From Burkholderiales bacterium (GTDB lineage: Bacteria > Pseudomonadota > Gammaproteobacteria > Burkholderiales > Thiobacteraceae), in assembly GCA_018781585.1 (NCBI GenBank), contig JADMJT010000109.1, forward strand, positions 26,558-64,534: a stretch of DNA of 37,977 bases, written 5' to 3'. Position numbers and translations under genes: made by a program. How positions within the stretch are numbered: the first letter of the stretch is position 1; every line of letters begins with the position of its first letter. This document shows, piece after piece, positions 19,428-28,485 of this stretch. The notes beneath the pieces were generated by a model that saw only the letters and a list, made by a program, of their open reading frames with translations, did no database searches and had not been told where the DNA came from.

Positions 19428-21401
19428 CTATAGCGCGCTCAACACAACAGAAAACCGCATTAACCTACCTCCCGTTCGTGAAGTGTCATCCAACTCACAC
19501 AGGGAAAACCAAAGCCGAGTTAAATAGCGATCTTGCGACCGATGATGTTGCAACATGGGTATAGCTGCGCAGTCGGCGGGATCCCAGGTCAGAACAAACC
19601 CACGGCTTCTGGCATCCTCAATCACAAGGCGCCCATCCGTTGCGCCGAAAGCGGCCGTGCTTGAGACTAATGTCGAAGCGGCGCGGCCATGATTAACCAC
19701 ATGGTCGAGCGAGAACAATTCGGCTTCTTGCCCGCCATTTACGCAACGCACTGTAAGGGGTAACGAAAACGACTCAGGAAGAAGGGTGACGATTCCAACG
19801 CGAACGATCCCCAGCGGGCGTTCGAACTGCTGAAAATCGTACGTCAACTTTACCTGTTCGGTTTCAACATCAATCGTGATTGTTTTCTCCAAAGTGCCTT
19901 GGACCAGTGAAATCATTGCGCTGATCAATAGCTCAGTGCCTCGCTGCCGGATGTTTGGCGAAACCCATTCAAGATCGGTCATGCGAGTGCGCTCACCGGG
20001 CATTTCAATGACCACGCCTCCTGAGTACCAGTCTGCACCCAATTCAATGGAGCTAAAGTAGCCTTGCGGCAAAGTGCCGACAACAGGCTCGTCGTTATGG
20101 GACTTGAACGCCAGCGACTTTATTGCCAGGCCACGACGCGCATTCAAGACAAGCTGAACATGGGGCGTCTTGATGGTCCACAGAATCCCCTCCTCGTCCT
20201 GATCAATCCGTACGCCTTCCGGCATCGTGATCCCGTTCAGGGGCAGATGAGCTCCGGCGGTTTCGATGCGCTTACCCCGGAGTTGTTCCAGATCCAATCG
20301 ACGCCTTAACGTAGAAACACGCGCAACCACATCATTCCAACGCCCGTCGGTGATATGAGTACGGAGATCGCTAGCCCATAATTCGCAGAGTTCCCGCCAG
20401 TTGACGTCATGCTCATCACCGTTTTCAACTAATGCCTGATGAATCTGGTGGCAAGACGTGTTGAGCCACAGATCATCCCTGCCCGTCACTGCCCAGCGAG
20501 TAATGTTGTACTTTGCCTGTTTCTTGACGGGAATCGGCTGGCTCACTGAAGTCAATCGCTTGATATTCTGGCTTGGCGTAGCTGCCTGGAAATTCAAGGC
20601 CTCGCTAGGGCTCAGCCAAGCTAGCGCAAGGTCTTTTTGCAGCCGGTTACATACGCGTTTAAGTCGTTCCCACTCCCCCTCTGGGTGCAGGCGCGACTCG
20701 GTCGTAAATCGCCCCGGTCGGTAGTCGAATATCTCTGCGTCATTGCAGTAGATGGGCAGCGCAGCACCGTCCTGATCTGCGCGTTGCTTAACGTAAGCCA
20801 TGTACTCGGAGACCGGGATATCTCCATGCACGACCCGTTGCAACCGCTGAAAAAGTATTGAGTCCGACCACAGCACGGGTACTGAAATATCTCTACAGCC
20901 CATCGCATGTGTTGGCGTTGCCGATATCGGCGCATGATCCAGGTCCAGCGCAAGGCGCACATTGTCCCGATCCATGACGATGCCTTCGTAACCGGCCTCG
21001 GCATACACATCCACCATTCCAGTCGAAAAAGCCATCTCGTTAACCAAGGCGATCTTGGGCGTGCCCCCCAGCATTTGCTGATAAGCCTCCAGCCCCAGTT
21101 TCTGGTTCCAGCGATTCACCTCGTACGGCACCAGCGGCCCAATGATCTGGGACCAACCGCTGCCGATTAGTTCGCACTGCTGGCCTTCAAGCATCTGGCG
21201 GAAGCGCTGCACCCAAGACCGATCAAGCAAAACCATCTGCTGCAGGGTCCAACCGGTCAGTTCTATTCCGATAGGGATACCCGTGCTCTCAGCCAACTCC
21301 AGCAACGGCCAGTAACACTTACGAATCGCCTCGGGCCGCGCCTCAGCCGGGATCGACGAGAATGCGAGATTGAGGTGAAAAATGAGATAGCCTTGAGTCA
21401 T
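19428..21401 (-). CDS. Glycoside hydrolase family 57-like protein
   Basis: 657 aa; IALVNEMAFSTGMVDVYAEAGYEGIVMD (nucleophile-Glu region) and YCNDAEIFDYRPGRF (catalytic-Asp region) resemble GH57 conserved regions. Confidence 0.65.
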   Translation of the reverse strand: MTQGYLIFHLNLAFSSIPAEARPEAIRKCYWPLLELAESTGIPIGIELTGWTLQQMVLLDRSWVQRFRQMLEGQQCELIGSGWSQIIGPLVPYEVNRWNQKLGLEAYQQMLGGTPKIALVNEMAFSTGMVDVYAEAGYEGIVMDRDNVRLALDLDHAPISATPTHAMGCRDISVPVLWSDSILFQRLQRVVHGDIPVSEYMAYVKQRADQDGAALPIYCNDAEIFDYRPGRFTTESRLHPEGEWERLKRVCNRLQKDLALAWLSPSEALNFQAATPSQNIKRLTSVSQPIPVKKQAKYNITRWAVTGRDDLWLNTSCHQIHQALVENGDEHDVNWRELCELWASDLRTHITDGRWNDVVARVSTLRRRLDLEQLRGKRIETAGAHLPLNGITMPEGVRIDQDEEGILWTIKTPHVQLVLNARRGLAIKSLAFKSHNDEPVVGTLPQGYFSSIELGADWYSGGVVIEMPGERTRMTDLEWVSPNIRQRGTELLISAMISLVQGTLEKTITIDVETEQVKLTYDFQQFERPLGIVRVGIVTLLPESFSLPLTVRCVNGGQEAELFSLDHVVNHGRAASTLVSSTAAFGATDGRLVIEDARSRGFVLTWDPADCAAIPMLQHHRSQDRYLTRLWFSLCELDDTSRTGGRLMRFSVVLSAL

Positions 21402-21403
21402 GA

Positions 21404-22390
21404 CTAGGCCAACAACGCCGCCACGGCCTGCACAAATTTCTGCCCACCCAGAGTCGGCATCCTCCGCCTCGCGTGATGTGAGAGGGAGGTAGCCAACTTA
21501 TGATCTGCCATCAATTCCTTCAGTTTGCCCACCGCATCCACTTCATCCTTCGCCACCAGCGCAACCCCCACTTCCGCAATTGCGGCCAGTTCTTCATCAT
21601 CTTTGTTGCCGTAGGGCGAGAACACGACTGTTGGCACGCCGTAATAAAGCAACTCGAAAAAGCTTACGCCATAAACTGTCACCGCATAATTTGCTTCGGC
21701 CATCAGGTCATCCAGACCGGATGGGGATTGATGATTCAACATCGAAAGCCGCGGGAAAACAGGCCAAACCGGTTCTTGTGCATAAGGACCGGTAACCCAG
21801 TGCAGTTCGGTGCCGCCAGGAAGCGCCTCATTCAGTAGCGTCGGCAATGTCTTACCCAAGCCTGTTGCGTCGCTGCCCCCAGTCAAGGCGAGAACCTTCC
21901 CGCCAGATTTCCACTCAATGGGGGGGCGTCTCACATTCAGCAGAAAGCAGTCCCATCCAAACAGAATCGGCGCCGCCCCAATTAAACCCTCTGCTGGCGA
22001 AAAACGAAACGACGGGATAAAGACCAAATCCAATTTGCTGCGATGATTCACGAGGCCATCTACGCTGATGACTTTGCAACCACCCCGCCTCAAATCCTCC
22101 AAAAGCCCATCGATATCCGCTGGCACTAGGCGAGGATGCAAATCAAGAACCACAATTTTGACATCGACATTTTGTACCTGCTGCCTGACCGCATAGAGCA
22201 GGTTTTCCTGAACACTCAGAAAATGATGTTCAAACTCACCCAGATCAGAGCGCTGAACCGGATCTCCCTGAATCAGAAGATGTACCTTGGCGCCAAGTTC
22301 TTGATGTAAAGCACGGGCCACTACAAGGGAGCGCGTCAAATGCCCAAGACCCAACCCCGCGCCCGCATGGCAGACAATCAGGGCATTCAT
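21404..22390 (-). CDS. PseG-like UDP-sugar hydrolase / GT28-like protein
   Basis: MNALIVCHAGAGLGLGHLTRSLVVARAL...VLALTGGSDATGLGKTL...YGVSFFELLYYGVPTVVFSP; next to a NeuB-like gene. Confidence 0.65.
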   Translation of the reverse strand: MNALIVCHAGAGLGLGHLTRSLVVARALHQELGAKVHLLIQGDPVQRSDLGEFEHHFLSVQENLLYAVRQQVQNVDVKIVVLDLHPRLVPADIDGLLEDLRRGGCKVISVDGLVNHRSKLDLVFIPSFRFSPAEGLIGAAPILFGWDCFLLNVRRPPIEWKSGGKVLALTGGSDATGLGKTLPTLLNEALPGGTELHWVTGPYAQEPVWPVFPRLSMLNHQSPSGLDDLMAEANYAVTVYGVSFFELLYYGVPTVVFSPYGNKDDEELAAIAEVGVALVAKDEVDAVGKLKELMADHKLATSLSHHARRRMPTLGGQKFVQAVAALLA

Positions 22391-22415
22391 GCAAGACCGC
22401 CAAGCCCCAATTCGA

Positions 22416-23264
22416 TCATTTCCACTGCTCGCGAATCCCCTTCAGCGGTCGCAGCCCGTCCGATGGATCCGCGCGCCACATACGATCGGACAGTTCAGAG
22501 GGGACTGGCTCCTTGATGCCATTACCATCAGCTTCAAAACCCTTCTTCACATCCCGAATCACGGCAGCGATCTGATCCGGCAGCCAGCAATGCCCCGCCT
22601 CGAACTCTTCCCCCTTGCCATCCAGATCGAGATGAAATTCAATGATCCTGGCGCCCCACCGATGAATCGCCCGGTGGATAACGGCGGGCTCCACGGTGTG
22701 ATCAGACCAACCTACCTCGCAGCCCGTCACCTGGCGAAGGGTCTCGATTGCAGCAAGGTTAGCTTCAGCGTAAGGCGTAGGATAGGCCGAAGTGCAGTGA
22801 AGAAGCGTCGGGGTCTTACAACCGTTTTGATGAAGCACTTCAACCGCGTGCTTGATCTCATCAATCGTCGCCATTCCGGTAGAGAGAATCACTGGCTTGC
22901 CGGTTCGAGCGCAGGCGGCCAGCAGCTCATCCCAGAGCAATTCGTAGGAGGCGATTTTGAAGAACGCCACATGCGGCTCAAGTGCTGAAACCGCGTCCAG
23001 GTAGAACGGCGTACAAGAGAACTCAATGCCCAATTCACGGCACCGTTGTGCCAGTTTGGGTACAAACTCCAGCGGCAGCTCCCAGTTTTTTCTCCGTTTT
23101 ACTTCAGATGCCGGCAACGCATTGGCTACAAACAACTGATCCACACGGAATAGTTGAAATTTGACCGCAGAACACCCCGCATCTGCAGCGCACTGGATAA
23201 AATCCAAAGACCGCTCAAGGTCTCTGGAATGATTACTTGAAACCTCAGCAATAAAATCGACCAT
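22416..23264 (-). CDS. N-acetylneuraminate/pseudaminate synthase family protein (NeuB/PseI-like) without C-terminal SAF domain
   Basis: FIAEVSSNHSRDLERSLDFIQCAADAGCSAVKFQLF...KIASYELLWDELLAACARTGKPVILSTGMATIDEI...LLHCTSAYPTPYAEANL; ORF ends at 282 aa. Confidence 0.85.
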   Translation of the reverse strand: MVDFIAEVSSNHSRDLERSLDFIQCAADAGCSAVKFQLFRVDQLFVANALPASEVKRRKNWELPLEFVPKLAQRCRELGIEFSCTPFYLDAVSALEPHVAFFKIASYELLWDELLAACARTGKPVILSTGMATIDEIKHAVEVLHQNGCKTPTLLHCTSAYPTPYAEANLAAIETLRQVTGCEVGWSDHTVEPAVIHRAIHRWGARIIEFHLDLDGKGEEFEAGHCWLPDQIAAVIRDVKKGFEADGNGIKEPVPSELSDRMWRADPSDGLRPLKGIREQWK

Positions 23265-23272
23265 GATTAAGA

Positions 23273-24055
23273 CTACCCTAAAAGGTTACCGCATCCAGCG
23301 AGCCAACCGCCATCGACATAGATTGACTGACCCGTAATATAACTCGATGCATCAGAGGCTAGGAAAACCGAAACACCAGCCAAGTCTTCTGGCGAGCCAG
23401 CACGCTTCATGGGTATAACGTCAAGGAATTTGGTACGTTTCGATGCATCGACAAACAAATCTTCGGTCATATTGGTTCTAAACCTACCTGGCCCTATACA
23501 GTTCACAGTAATGCCATGCTGGGCCCACTCCACTGCCATGGCTTTGCATAGCTGTCGAATTCCTCCACGACTAGCGGCATAAGCGGCGATATTAGGTATA
23601 CCAATTTCTGCCGTAAGTGAGGTGATCATGATAATCCGCCCGGAATTTTTCGAAATCATGTGCTTAGCAGCGGCCTGAGCACAATAAAACGTACCGTTTA
23701 AATTGATCTGTAGGACCTCATTCCATGCGTCGTGATTAAAAGTCAGCGCGGGGCTCCGATGTTGAATTCCGGCTGCGGTCACCAAAATATCGATTTGTCC
23801 AAGTCGCTGAATCACACCATCAATCATCGCATCAACTTGCTTAGCGTCAGCAACATCGACAACATAAGTGATGACCCGATCTAAAGATTCCCCCAATTTT
23901 TGAATAGCGCTTTTAAGTTTATTCTGGTCGCGTCCTGCCAGAACAACAGTGGCGCCTGCTTCAATATACGCTTTTGATATTGCAAACCCCAAGTCACCAG
24001 TCGCGCCGGTAATGATGGCTACCTTATTCTCAAGAGAGAAAATTGACTTTTCCAT
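23273..24055 (-). CDS. SDR family oxidoreductase
   Basis: VAIITGATGDLGFAISKAYIEAGATVVLAGR; YAASRGGIRQ; C-terminal YITGQSIYVDGGW. Confidence 0.9.
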   Translation of the reverse strand: MEKSIFSLENKVAIITGATGDLGFAISKAYIEAGATVVLAGRDQNKLKSAIQKLGESLDRVITYVVDVADAKQVDAMIDGVIQRLGQIDILVTAAGIQHRSPALTFNHDAWNEVLQINLNGTFYCAQAAAKHMISKNSGRIIMITSLTAEIGIPNIAAYAASRGGIRQLCKAMAVEWAQHGITVNCIGPGRFRTNMTEDLFVDASKRTKFLDVIPMKRAGSPEDLAGVSVFLASDASSYITGQSIYVDGGWLAGCGNLLG

Positions 24056-24135
24056 TCACTGTGACCCCTCTGCACAAAACGGTAAATTATCCTAGATATG
24101 CGCCATTGAAATGCAACTCCCGAAATATTTTTCAT

Positions 24136-24921
24136 TCACAGATCTGTGTGCCGCCCCCACCAAGCATTTTTCGTCCATCCACCATCCACGACAATCTGCT
24201 GTGCGTTGATATGTTTGGCTTCGTCCGAGACCAAGAACGCAACCGTGGAGCTAACATCTGTTAAGTCGCCGATCCTCACATTAGGTGTACGAGAAAGCAT
24301 TCCGGCTTCATTGTTGACATCTTGCGAAAGAAACCATCTTGTTCGAGGGGTGAGAATTGGACCAGGCGCAACCGTATTTACGGTGATTCCATAGTGCCCC
24401 CACTCAACCGCCAATGCACGTGAAAAACCCTCGACTCCAGACTTGGCAGCATTGTAGACAGACCTGAATGGGTAAGTGGCGACGTCATGGAAGCTAGTCA
24501 AGTTAACGATCCGGCCATATCGTTGCTCGATCATGGATCGACCAAATGTCTTACAAGACAAAAAAACACCGTCAAGATCGGTAGCAAGCACGGATCGCCA
24601 CTGCTCCATGCGGATGTCCTCTAATTTCCCAGATGCGGCCGGTGCTGCAGCGCAGGTCACCAGAATATCGACTTTTGAATAGGTACTAATAGCCTGGCTA
24701 TAAACACGGGCCAATGAGGCTTCATCGCTGACATCACAAGCATAGTAATCGCTACGTTTGCCGTCAGGATCAAGTTGCGCAAGAGCCTGCTCCATTTTTT
24801 CTGGAGAGCGCCCCAACAAAATAATATGCGCACCGAGGGAGTGGAGTGTTTCGGCGATGGCCAGCCCGAGAGCACCGGCGCCACCAGTGATCACCGCAAT
24901 ACGGTTGGGAAGAGCAAGCAT
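24136..24921 (-). CDS. SDR family oxidoreductase
   Basis: IAVITGGAGALGLAIAETLHSLGAHIILLGR; YNAAKSGVEGFSRALAVEWG; QQIVVDGGW. Start MLALPNRIAV at 24921 preferred over 24963. Confidence 0.9.
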   Translation of the reverse strand: MLALPNRIAVITGGAGALGLAIAETLHSLGAHIILLGRSPEKMEQALAQLDPDGKRSDYYACDVSDEASLARVYSQAISTYSKVDILVTCAAAPAASGKLEDIRMEQWRSVLATDLDGVFLSCKTFGRSMIEQRYGRIVNLTSFHDVATYPFRSVYNAAKSGVEGFSRALAVEWGHYGITVNTVAPGPILTPRTRWFLSQDVNNEAGMLSRTPNVRIGDLTDVSSTVAFLVSDEAKHINAQQIVVDGGWTKNAWWGRHTDL

Positions 24922-25508
24922 TAGATTTTTTCCCACGATGGTTTTTTGCACAAGTAAGCCCATACGTAGTGAACCTTGACACCAGGCTCGCCAACAACCG
25001 GGTGATAGCCCATGGGAATGGTACTGAATGAATGGTCATCAACAAACCATGCGGCCTTTACAGCACTACCATCGTGCCACACTCCCTCGCCGACTTGGAT
25101 AGCCCTTTGATTACCGCCGGCAATCAGATAAAAGAAAACTTCTTCAAAACCAAGTTCCGGGTTTAATTCAAAGTCATGCGGAAGACTCGACCAGGTTCCA
25201 TTACCACGATGCTTGGTAATTCCCAGGCGCAACTCCGGCGCCGGACCGCCAGGCTTAAGATAATGGTAGACATCCCTTTGGGCATTGCCTTCCCCGACCA
25301 CTATATGGTGCGCTTCATGGTTTTGAATGACCGTTTTCCGGCCACCATGGCGGCATACGACGCTAAGAATATCCGCACCATCCAGATAAACCTCTGCAGT
25401 TTCATTAGCTGTTTTAAAAATGAGCTTTGATTCGCCACCACTCGCGTGAAGAACGTCAAGTTTTGTCTCGTTACACCATGGGTATGACATAGCTACTTTC
25501 TTTGACAT
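24921..25508 (-). CDS. IolB/KduI-like (5-deoxy-glucuronate isomerase family) cupin protein
   Basis: 195 aa; THRGNGTWSSLPHDFE-type region ITKHRGNGTWSSLPHDFE, GFEEVFFYLI, IPMGYHPVVGEPGVKVHYVWAYL resemble IolB. Confidence 0.6.
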   Translation of the reverse strand: MSKKVAMSYPWCNETKLDVLHASGGESKLIFKTANETAEVYLDGADILSVVCRHGGRKTVIQNHEAHHIVVGEGNAQRDVYHYLKPGGPAPELRLGITKHRGNGTWSSLPHDFELNPELGFEEVFFYLIAGGNQRAIQVGEGVWHDGSAVKAAWFVDDHSFSTIPMGYHPVVGEPGVKVHYVWAYLCKKPSWEKI

Positions 25509-26670
25509 TATTTAATGCTAATTGCAATGATTTCTCGCGTTCGAAATCGATCCCTAGCGCAAATTTCCGCCCGATACAGTCTTTAGCCCCGGGAGAAATA
25601 TCAGCCATTATTGATGCATACAAACTTGGGTTCTTAAATTCGAAGAACGAGTACCACAAATCCAAGTCGAGTTGTTCACCAAGTGCCAAGCGAATTATCC
25701 CGCCCTGAAAGTCTGCGCCTCTTGCTGGGGTCGTAGCCGAACTATCCCACCCACCAGACAAGCGGGGGGTCAGTTCGATAATAATGGGGCCGTGGTTAGT
25801 CAGCATGACGTCTGCTTTCAGGATATGCCCACCGCTTTCCTCTTTCATGCCCAGGGCAAGCCCTGCAGCATGAACCATTTCATGAATTTGATTCCTGATC
25901 GAAACAGAATGGCATGCTGGATTGATATGTCCGATTTCAACCCCCCAACTCACGGGATCGATTTGCAAGCCATGTAGACTTGGAAAAAATTTCAAGTCCG
26001 ATCTAAATAAGCGATCGACCCAATTCAGCCAGTACATCTTTCCATTGAACCAGAGGGTCTCAACAGACAGTTCCGAAATGCAGTCCTCGCGAGGATTCAA
26101 TGCTTCTTCGATGATGACTGAACCGCTCGTCCCTGCGCTGATGGCCGTTGCAAATACATCGTCAGTTAACTCCACTGGTGAATTGATTTTAGCGAAACCT
26201 CGGCTCCCCGAGTTGTCCGTGGCCTTGATCACACATCGGCCTCCTAGGATTTCAAGAAATGATCTTGCCTCTTCGATATTTTGCACACAGGCGAATTGTG
26301 GCTGAGGAATCCCCGCATCAGTCAAGACCGCTCTTGTGAGATTCTTATGTCTGCAAATGTGCGAAATCTCGGGGGAGATTCCGGGGAGCCCGAGTTGTCG
26401 ATTGACATGCGCGACTGTCTCGTGGCAGTCCGCCGCAAGCGTGACTCCTGCGGAGATAGTGTACTTTTGTCGAAGTTTCTCGGCTGCCGCCTTGTTCCCA
26501 TCGATATCAAAAGTATCGCACTCAACAAATTCATGCGCATATTTCGCGCAAACACAATCTCGATTGAGGTCTGCAAGTATTAGCTTGTACCCGAAATCGA
26601 GTATCTTCTTAGCGGCAGATTCCTGCATCGGTCCGCCCGCGAATAGCCATATTGCTTTTTCTTTCTTCAT
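25471..26670 (-). CDS. ATP-grasp domain ligase
   Basis: 399 aa; GRCVIKATDNSGSRGFAKI, VIIEEALNPREDCISELSVETLW, HILKADVMLTNHGPIIIELTPRLSGGWDSS. Confidence 0.8.
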   Translation of the reverse strand: MKKEKAIWLFAGGPMQESAAKKILDFGYKLILADLNRDCVCAKYAHEFVECDTFDIDGNKAAAEKLRQKYTISAGVTLAADCHETVAHVNRQLGLPGISPEISHICRHKNLTRAVLTDAGIPQPQFACVQNIEEARSFLEILGGRCVIKATDNSGSRGFAKINSPVELTDDVFATAISAGTSGSVIIEEALNPREDCISELSVETLWFNGKMYWLNWVDRLFRSDLKFFPSLHGLQIDPVSWGVEIGHINPACHSVSIRNQIHEMVHAAGLALGMKEESGGHILKADVMLTNHGPIIIELTPRLSGGWDSSATTPARGADFQGGIIRLALGEQLDLDLWYSFFEFKNPSLYASIMADISPGAKDCIGRKFALGIDFEREKSLQLALNNVKESSYVIPMV

Positions 26671-26685
26671 GCTATAGCTGCCCCG

Positions 26686-27543
26686 TCAACTTAAAATGAA
26701 GAACTTGGGTAGCGCCAAAGTCAAATTTTTTGCTAATTTGTCAAACGCTGTTTTATATGGATCAGAAACATATTTTGCATAAGCATTAGCCCCAAAAGAA
26801 GACTGCGCTACGCATTCGAATCCTTCATTTTCAAAAAGAGCGAGCAATGCTTTTCGAGAAAATAAATGCAAATGCTCTACCACAAGGTAATGCGCGAAAG
26901 CCTCCTTCATGAATAGCGTCAAATCTCCAAAATGTGGCGTTTGAACAATAACCCTCCCGCCGATTGACAATAATGATTTGATTTCCCTGACTAGCTCTCT
27001 AGGATGTGGTACATGCTCAATCACATCCCATAGAGTTATTAAGCCAAAGTTTTTCTTAGAGATCTCTTCAATATGAAAGCATCGATAACCTTTTTCTCTT
27101 GCAACCAAAATCATATCTGCGCCTATGTCAACGCCATAAAGATTTTCCTTAGGCACACCTTCGGCTACCAAAAAATCAAAAAAAACACCATCCGCACATC
27201 CATAATCCAATATATCACCTGAATTAATGAGCCTCCCAGATTCAAACCCAACATCATTCAGTGAATAAGCGTATTCGTTAAATACTGTCGATCTATATTC
27301 GTCAGAAAAGCGGAGCTTATGGCTAACACCTGCATCCATTCCGTCCGATAGATCCATTTTTATATAATCAGAGTTGTAATACTTCGTAAGTTCTTCCTGT
27401 GTCGGATAAGGGTCAATATGTGCGCTTCCACAATGTTTGCAAAGTACCCATGCAGACTTGAGGTGCCCATGTATTTTTTCTACAAGAAAGACACCTTCAA
27501 ATGACCCACATATACGGCATTGATTTTTCATGAGTACGGTCAT
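26686..27543 (-). CDS. Class I SAM methyltransferase with N-terminal Cys4 zinc-ribbon-like motif
   Basis: CRICGSF...VLCKHCGSAHIDPYPTQEELTKYYNSDY; DILDYGCADGVFFDFL; LWDVIEHVPHPRELVREI. Confidence 0.8.
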   Translation of the reverse strand: MTVLMKNQCRICGSFEGVFLVEKIHGHLKSAWVLCKHCGSAHIDPYPTQEELTKYYNSDYIKMDLSDGMDAGVSHKLRFSDEYRSTVFNEYAYSLNDVGFESGRLINSGDILDYGCADGVFFDFLVAEGVPKENLYGVDIGADMILVAREKGYRCFHIEEISKKNFGLITLWDVIEHVPHPRELVREIKSLLSIGGRVIVQTPHFGDLTLFMKEAFAHYLVVEHLHLFSRKALLALFENEGFECVAQSSFGANAYAKYVSDPYKTAFDKLAKNLTLALPKFFILS

Positions 27544-28481
27544 TCTATGAATTCACTGTTTTTTTTCATATACAGAACAACCTCACGACCCATACCCTGG
27601 CTGGCAAATGCAGAATACAAATCTGTTAGTACATTACCCAGCCCGCTTTGGTTCATGGCCTTCTCAAAATTCATGCGTTTTGTATGACATGCCCGCCCCA
27701 ATTCATCGTTCCCAATGTAGTTATCGCCCATGAGTAAGAACATATCGATCGGGAAGGTGGCCTCTTTGTGCACCACTTCGAACCCGCATCGCTCTACCAG
27801 CCTGGAAAGCGAATCAAAATCGAAATAGTTAATGTGGTGCGGGGGAGCAACCCACCAAGGTTCGAATCCGAGGTGATCACGCAGCACCATCTGAAAGGGG
27901 TTAAAGTCGTTGGGCACTATGATGCAAACCATGCCGTTATCGTTCAATTGACCATTTACCAAGGACAAGAGTGCAGCGGGGTCTGGGATATGCTCCAGCA
28001 CTTCACCCATGTTGATGGCATCGAAATGCCCAAACTTCGGCGCCGTTGTCTCAGTAAAAAACACATTCTCAATATCAAGACCTAACCCAAGACTGTGCTT
28101 GGCCGCCTGCATAGAAGGCTCAATGCCCTTCACCTGCCAGCCCCGCTTCTTGCCGTTGAGCAGGAAGAAGCCTGGTCCTGAACCGATATCCAGCAAGCGC
28201 CGCCGCTCAGCAGGCAAATGCTGTTCCAGAATTGCGTAGCGCTGAGCGTAGACCATATTCCACCAGTCGAGGTCTTCTCGATAGCGCTCTATGTAGAGCG
28301 GCTTTTCCTGTATGTAGTAGTCGTGCTGATAAGCCTTCTCCAGCTCTTCTTCGGTGGGGATGGGAATGATGTGCTTGAATCCGCAAAGCTTGCAATCAAT
28401 GACATCAAAGCCATTGGCGGAGGCAACTACGGTGCCTTCATGGCCTTGCCAATTTTTTTGTATGATTTGGTTTTCGACCAC
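27540..28481 (-). CDS. Class I SAM methyltransferase
   Basis: LLDIGSGPGFFLLNGKKRGWQVKGIEPS; INMGEVLEHIPDPAALL; CKLCGFKHIIPIPTEEELEKAYQHDYY N-terminal motif. Confidence 0.85.
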   Translation of the reverse strand: MVENQIIQKNWQGHEGTVVASANGFDVIDCKLCGFKHIIPIPTEEELEKAYQHDYYIQEKPLYIERYREDLDWWNMVYAQRYAILEQHLPAERRRLLDIGSGPGFFLLNGKKRGWQVKGIEPSMQAAKHSLGLGLDIENVFFTETTAPKFGHFDAINMGEVLEHIPDPAALLSLVNGQLNDNGMVCIIVPNDFNPFQMVLRDHLGFEPWWVAPPHHINYFDFDSLSRLVERCGFEVVHKEATFPIDMFLLMGDNYIGNDELGRACHTKRMNFEKAMNQSGLGNVLTDLYSAFASQGMGREVVLYMKKNSEFIE

Positions 28482-28485
28482 GCTT

